This document shows positions 5,654 through 7,258 of a stretch of DNA of 7,258 bases, piece after piece. The notes beneath the pieces are model-generated. The model was not told the DNA's origin. It saw nothing but the letters and a program-made list of their open reading frames with translations, and did not search any database. The translations under genes were made by a program, and so were the position numbers. Source of the stretch: Patescibacteria group bacterium (GTDB lineage Bacteria; Patescibacteriota; Minisyncoccia; Phycocordibacterales; UBA1006); assembly GCA_020428615.1 (NCBI GenBank), contig JAGQMO010000039.1, positions 1 to 7,258 of the forward strand, written 5' to 3'. Position 1 is the first letter of the stretch; the number at the start of each line of letters is the position of its first letter.

Positions 5654-6689
5654 TTTTACGATCAGAATCAGTTTTGATTTTCTTCTTTTGTGCGGGTTTT
5701 TTTATTGGTTGTTTTTTCTGTGTTTCTTGTTGCTTCTCAATCTCACGAATAATTGATCTCTTGTATGCCCGCCCGGCAAATTTGAGAATCATCCATACCA
5801 GCAGGAGTACTATGAGACTCAAGAGTAGAATCTGCCATGGAAATATAAAGAACGAGTAATCAGCAACTGATTCCTGTCCTGATTGTCCCCAATAAAGGCG
5901 AAGGTGAGCAGTGTACCATCCAAAATGGAATTGATGCCATTGAGAACGGGCAGTTGCAAAGAATCCCTGGGGTGTCTCACCTCTTTGCTCCCACATATTG
6001 GTGAATTTTCGAGCTGTGTTTGGGAGAACGCTTCCGTCTTTCGGATTTGCATCTAAACTGTCACGCACAAAACCGAAGGTATTACGTAATTCAATCGCAC
6101 CTTTTGGAACCACCCGGTCTCCACCGGTATTACTGAATCGATAAGTGAATTCAATCGGGGGGTTAATATAAAATTTCTTTTGATCTGAGGATGCAAAATC
6201 GAGAATTCCACCACTCTCTGGAACATCACCATTCACACGAAGAAGCACTAATACACCGAGCCGTCCACCAAGTGTAATGACTGACCCATTGGGTTGAGGT
6301 GGTTGATTACCAAAGAAGAGTGCGGCAAAGTATCCTCCTGGTTCTGCAGATGCTGGAATTGAAATAGTGTACGTTACCTCAGTACGCTCCTGAGCCGAAA
6401 GTGAGATGCTCGCTGGAGCGTTCATCCAAGTTGCAAGTCCATCATCAGCACCCACAAAACGGGGGGTTCCAGTATCATCATTTGACTCGAAATTTTCAAA
6501 ACTCGTATACACTGTTTGGTTTCGTAGTTTTTCGTTATAGAGTTCGATAGTACCCGTAAGAGTGGTGCCTGGATCACCTGCGATTTCCAATTTTGCAGGA
6601 GAAGCCGTAAGAGCAGATGCTGATTGGAAAAAAACAGGGCTCAATGCTCCTACAATCACAAGTATAAATGCTGCGTAAAATTTTTTCAT
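5649..6689 (-). CDS. DUF916/DUF3324-like WxL-interacting-type membrane protein
   Basis: The 346-residue protein has a signal peptide (about 1-26, ending SASA). A first beta domain (about 28-128) begins SPAKLEIAGDPGTTLTGTIEL and closes with IPASAEPGGYFAALFFG. A second beta domain (about 137-281) includes FTYRFSNTGGDRVVPKGAIELRN. One membrane helix (284-305) and a strongly basic Lys/Gln-rich cytoplasmic tail of about 40 residues follow. Two beta domains plus a C-terminal anchor is the architecture of Firmicutes WxL-interacting proteins (DUF916 followed by DUF3324), which bridge WxL surface proteins and peptidoglycan. The match is by pattern, without a search. The upstream neighbour on the same strand is a WxL-like protein, which supports the pairing. 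The start is the ATG giving a clean signal peptide (MKKFYAAF); no Shine-Dalgarno is seen. The gene converges with the response regulator. Confidence 0.78.
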   Translation of the reverse strand: MKKFYAAFILVIVGALSPVFFQSASALTASPAKLEIAGDPGTTLTGTIELYNEKLRNQTVYTSFENFESNDDTGTPRFVGADDGLATWMNAPASISLSAQERTEVTYTISIPASAEPGGYFAALFFGNQPPQPNGSVITLGGRLGVLVLLRVNGDVPESGGILDFASSDQKKFYINPPIEFTYRFSNTGGDRVVPKGAIELRNTFGFVRDSLDANPKDGSVLPNTARKFTNMWEQRGETPQGFFATARSQWHQFHFGWYTAHLRLYWGQSGQESVADYSFFIFPWQILLLSLIVLLLVWMILKFAGRAYKRSIIREIEKQQETQKKQPIKKPAQKKKIKTDSDRKK

Positions 6690-6764
6690 AAAATAACAAA
6701 TTAATATAACTTTGCGGGGGTAATTTCAATAAAAAAACAAATCTCCATGCACAAGCTTGTACCA

Positions 6765-6794
6765 AGTATACCTCAACCTTCGTGAAAACACCAA
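6765..6794 (-). promoter_or_regulatory. Likely promoter of the DUF916-like gene
   Basis: On the minus strand TTGGTG (6794-6789), an 18-nt spacer and TATACT (6770-6765) form a promoter-like pair just after the preceding terminator. It would give a leader of about 69 nt. The leader contains the palindrome ACAAGCTTGT (6760-6751) and a 15-codon frame (6748-6701) ending 11 nt before the gene's ATG. Nothing else is recognised in 6690-6795. Confidence 0.45.
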
Positions 6795-6795
6795 G

Positions 6796-6824
6796 AAAAA
6801 AACACTGGCAATCAGTGATTTTTT
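6796..6824 (-). terminator. Terminator of the WxL-like gene
   Basis: Stem CACTG/CAGTG (6803-6807 with 6813-6817), with a 5-nt loop, is followed leftward by seven T residues. A-tract and T-tract can extend the pairing past one mismatch. It sits 16 nt past the TAA of the leftward surface protein and separates it from the DUF916-like gene. Confidence 0.7.
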
Positions 6825-6839
6825 ACAAAGAAGGATACT

Positions 6840-7258
6840 TTAGAAATTCGCAGTCATAGTGTACGTAAGTGTTGTAGTATATGTACCTGCTTCGGTGGAA
6901 CCATCAATGTTTGCAACATAATTAATACCATATGTTTCGGTAGAAACGGGTCCTGTCTGAGTAACCACTGTGTCTGCGACTCCTGGATTCAAGTAGTAGT
7001 TAGTACCAGCATAGTTAGATGCAACAGTTCCCGTACCCGATACCACATCAACAGAGAGTCCAAACTCTTCTTGTCCGGCAGTTGGTGCTGCAGCTGATGT
7101 TATAGCAGTAATGGTATCTGACCCTGAGGTCAAAGTGGCTCCTTCAACACTCACAGTATATCCACCAGTCGCGTTTGTTGAAGCAAGGAATTGGCTTGAA
7201 CCGTTTGCAACCTCTGATCCTGAACCTGTTCCACCTGTGTTGGCATAGGTAATTGAAC
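6840..7258 (-). CDS. WxL-like surface protein, C-terminal part only
   Basis: The frame is open to the right edge, so the start lies outside; 138 residues are visible. The GTG at 7154 is an internal valine codon, not a start. The sequence is rich in Thr, Ser, Gly and Ala, has no Lys, Arg or Cys in the visible part, and shows a long beta-strand pattern. It runs from GGYTVSVEGATLTSGSDTIT to a final TYTTTLTYTMTANF followed directly by the stop. This resembles the C-terminal half of WxL domains, which end in a YTATLTWTL-like strand; here tyrosine takes the place of the tryptophan. Similar low-charge proteins are common, abundant-looking surface proteins in Parcubacteria (recall). It probably forms part of the cell surface layer, working with the neighbouring DUF916-like protein. 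A generic S-layer or pilin-like role is the alternative. Confidence 0.7.
   Translation of the reverse strand, partial: SITYANTGGTGSGSEVANGSSQFLASTNATGGYTVSVEGATLTSGSDTITAITSAAAPTAGQEEFGLSVDVVSGTGTVASNYAGTNYYLNPGVADTVVTQTGPVSTETYGINYVANIDGSTEAGTYTTTLTYTMTANF

Noticed and set aside
1..7258. Recoded UGA as in Gracilibacteria/SR1
   Set aside because: No in-frame TGA occurs inside any gene; absence of TGA as a stop in seven genes is too few to infer recoding.

Overview
The window looks like a fragment of a Candidate Phyla Radiation (Patescibacteria, Parcubacteria-type) genome. The basis is family resemblance and style, not a marker gene. Most proteins are secreted or membrane-anchored beta-rich surface proteins of kinds I associate with Parcubacteria. 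The DNA is AT-rich and tightly packed, no gene has a close model-organism homologue over its full length, and the standard genetic code fits. All seven visible stop codons are TAA or TAG.

There are three blocks. Block 1 (about 105-2946, leftward) holds a matrixin-like zinc metalloprotease with an N-terminal membrane anchor, then a membrane-anchored double-AAA+ ClpA/ClpB-like ATPase ending in a hairpin terminator. Block 2 (3068-5653, rightward, divergent from block 1) holds a Gly-linker/Ig-like surface protein, a second membrane protein with an extracellular beta domain and a cytoplasmic tail of about 105 residues, and a single-domain CheY-like response regulator. It ends in a strong bidirectional hairpin shared with block 3. 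Block 3 (5649-7258, leftward) holds the C-terminal part of a WxL-like surface protein cut by the right edge, a terminator, a leader of about 150 bp, and a membrane-anchored protein resembling DUF916/DUF3324 WxL-interacting proteins.

The common theme is the cell envelope: display (block 2, block 3), proteolysis or remodelling (block 1) and possibly signalling (response regulator). The most unusual gene is the AAA+ ATPase. It keeps a full set of catalytic motifs in ring 2, but the aromatic pore-loop segments are missing from both rings and the ring-1 Walker B acidic pair is altered. Several genes have a -10-like hexamer about 7 nt before the ATG and no Shine-Dalgarno, suggesting leaderless transcripts. 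The internal response regulator gene has a proper Shine-Dalgarno. The 121-bp divergent region carries two perfect dyads with the same TATAG half-site.

Positions 1-104 and 6690-6839 hold only regulatory-looking sequence. No rRNA, tRNA, CRISPR or mobile element was seen.
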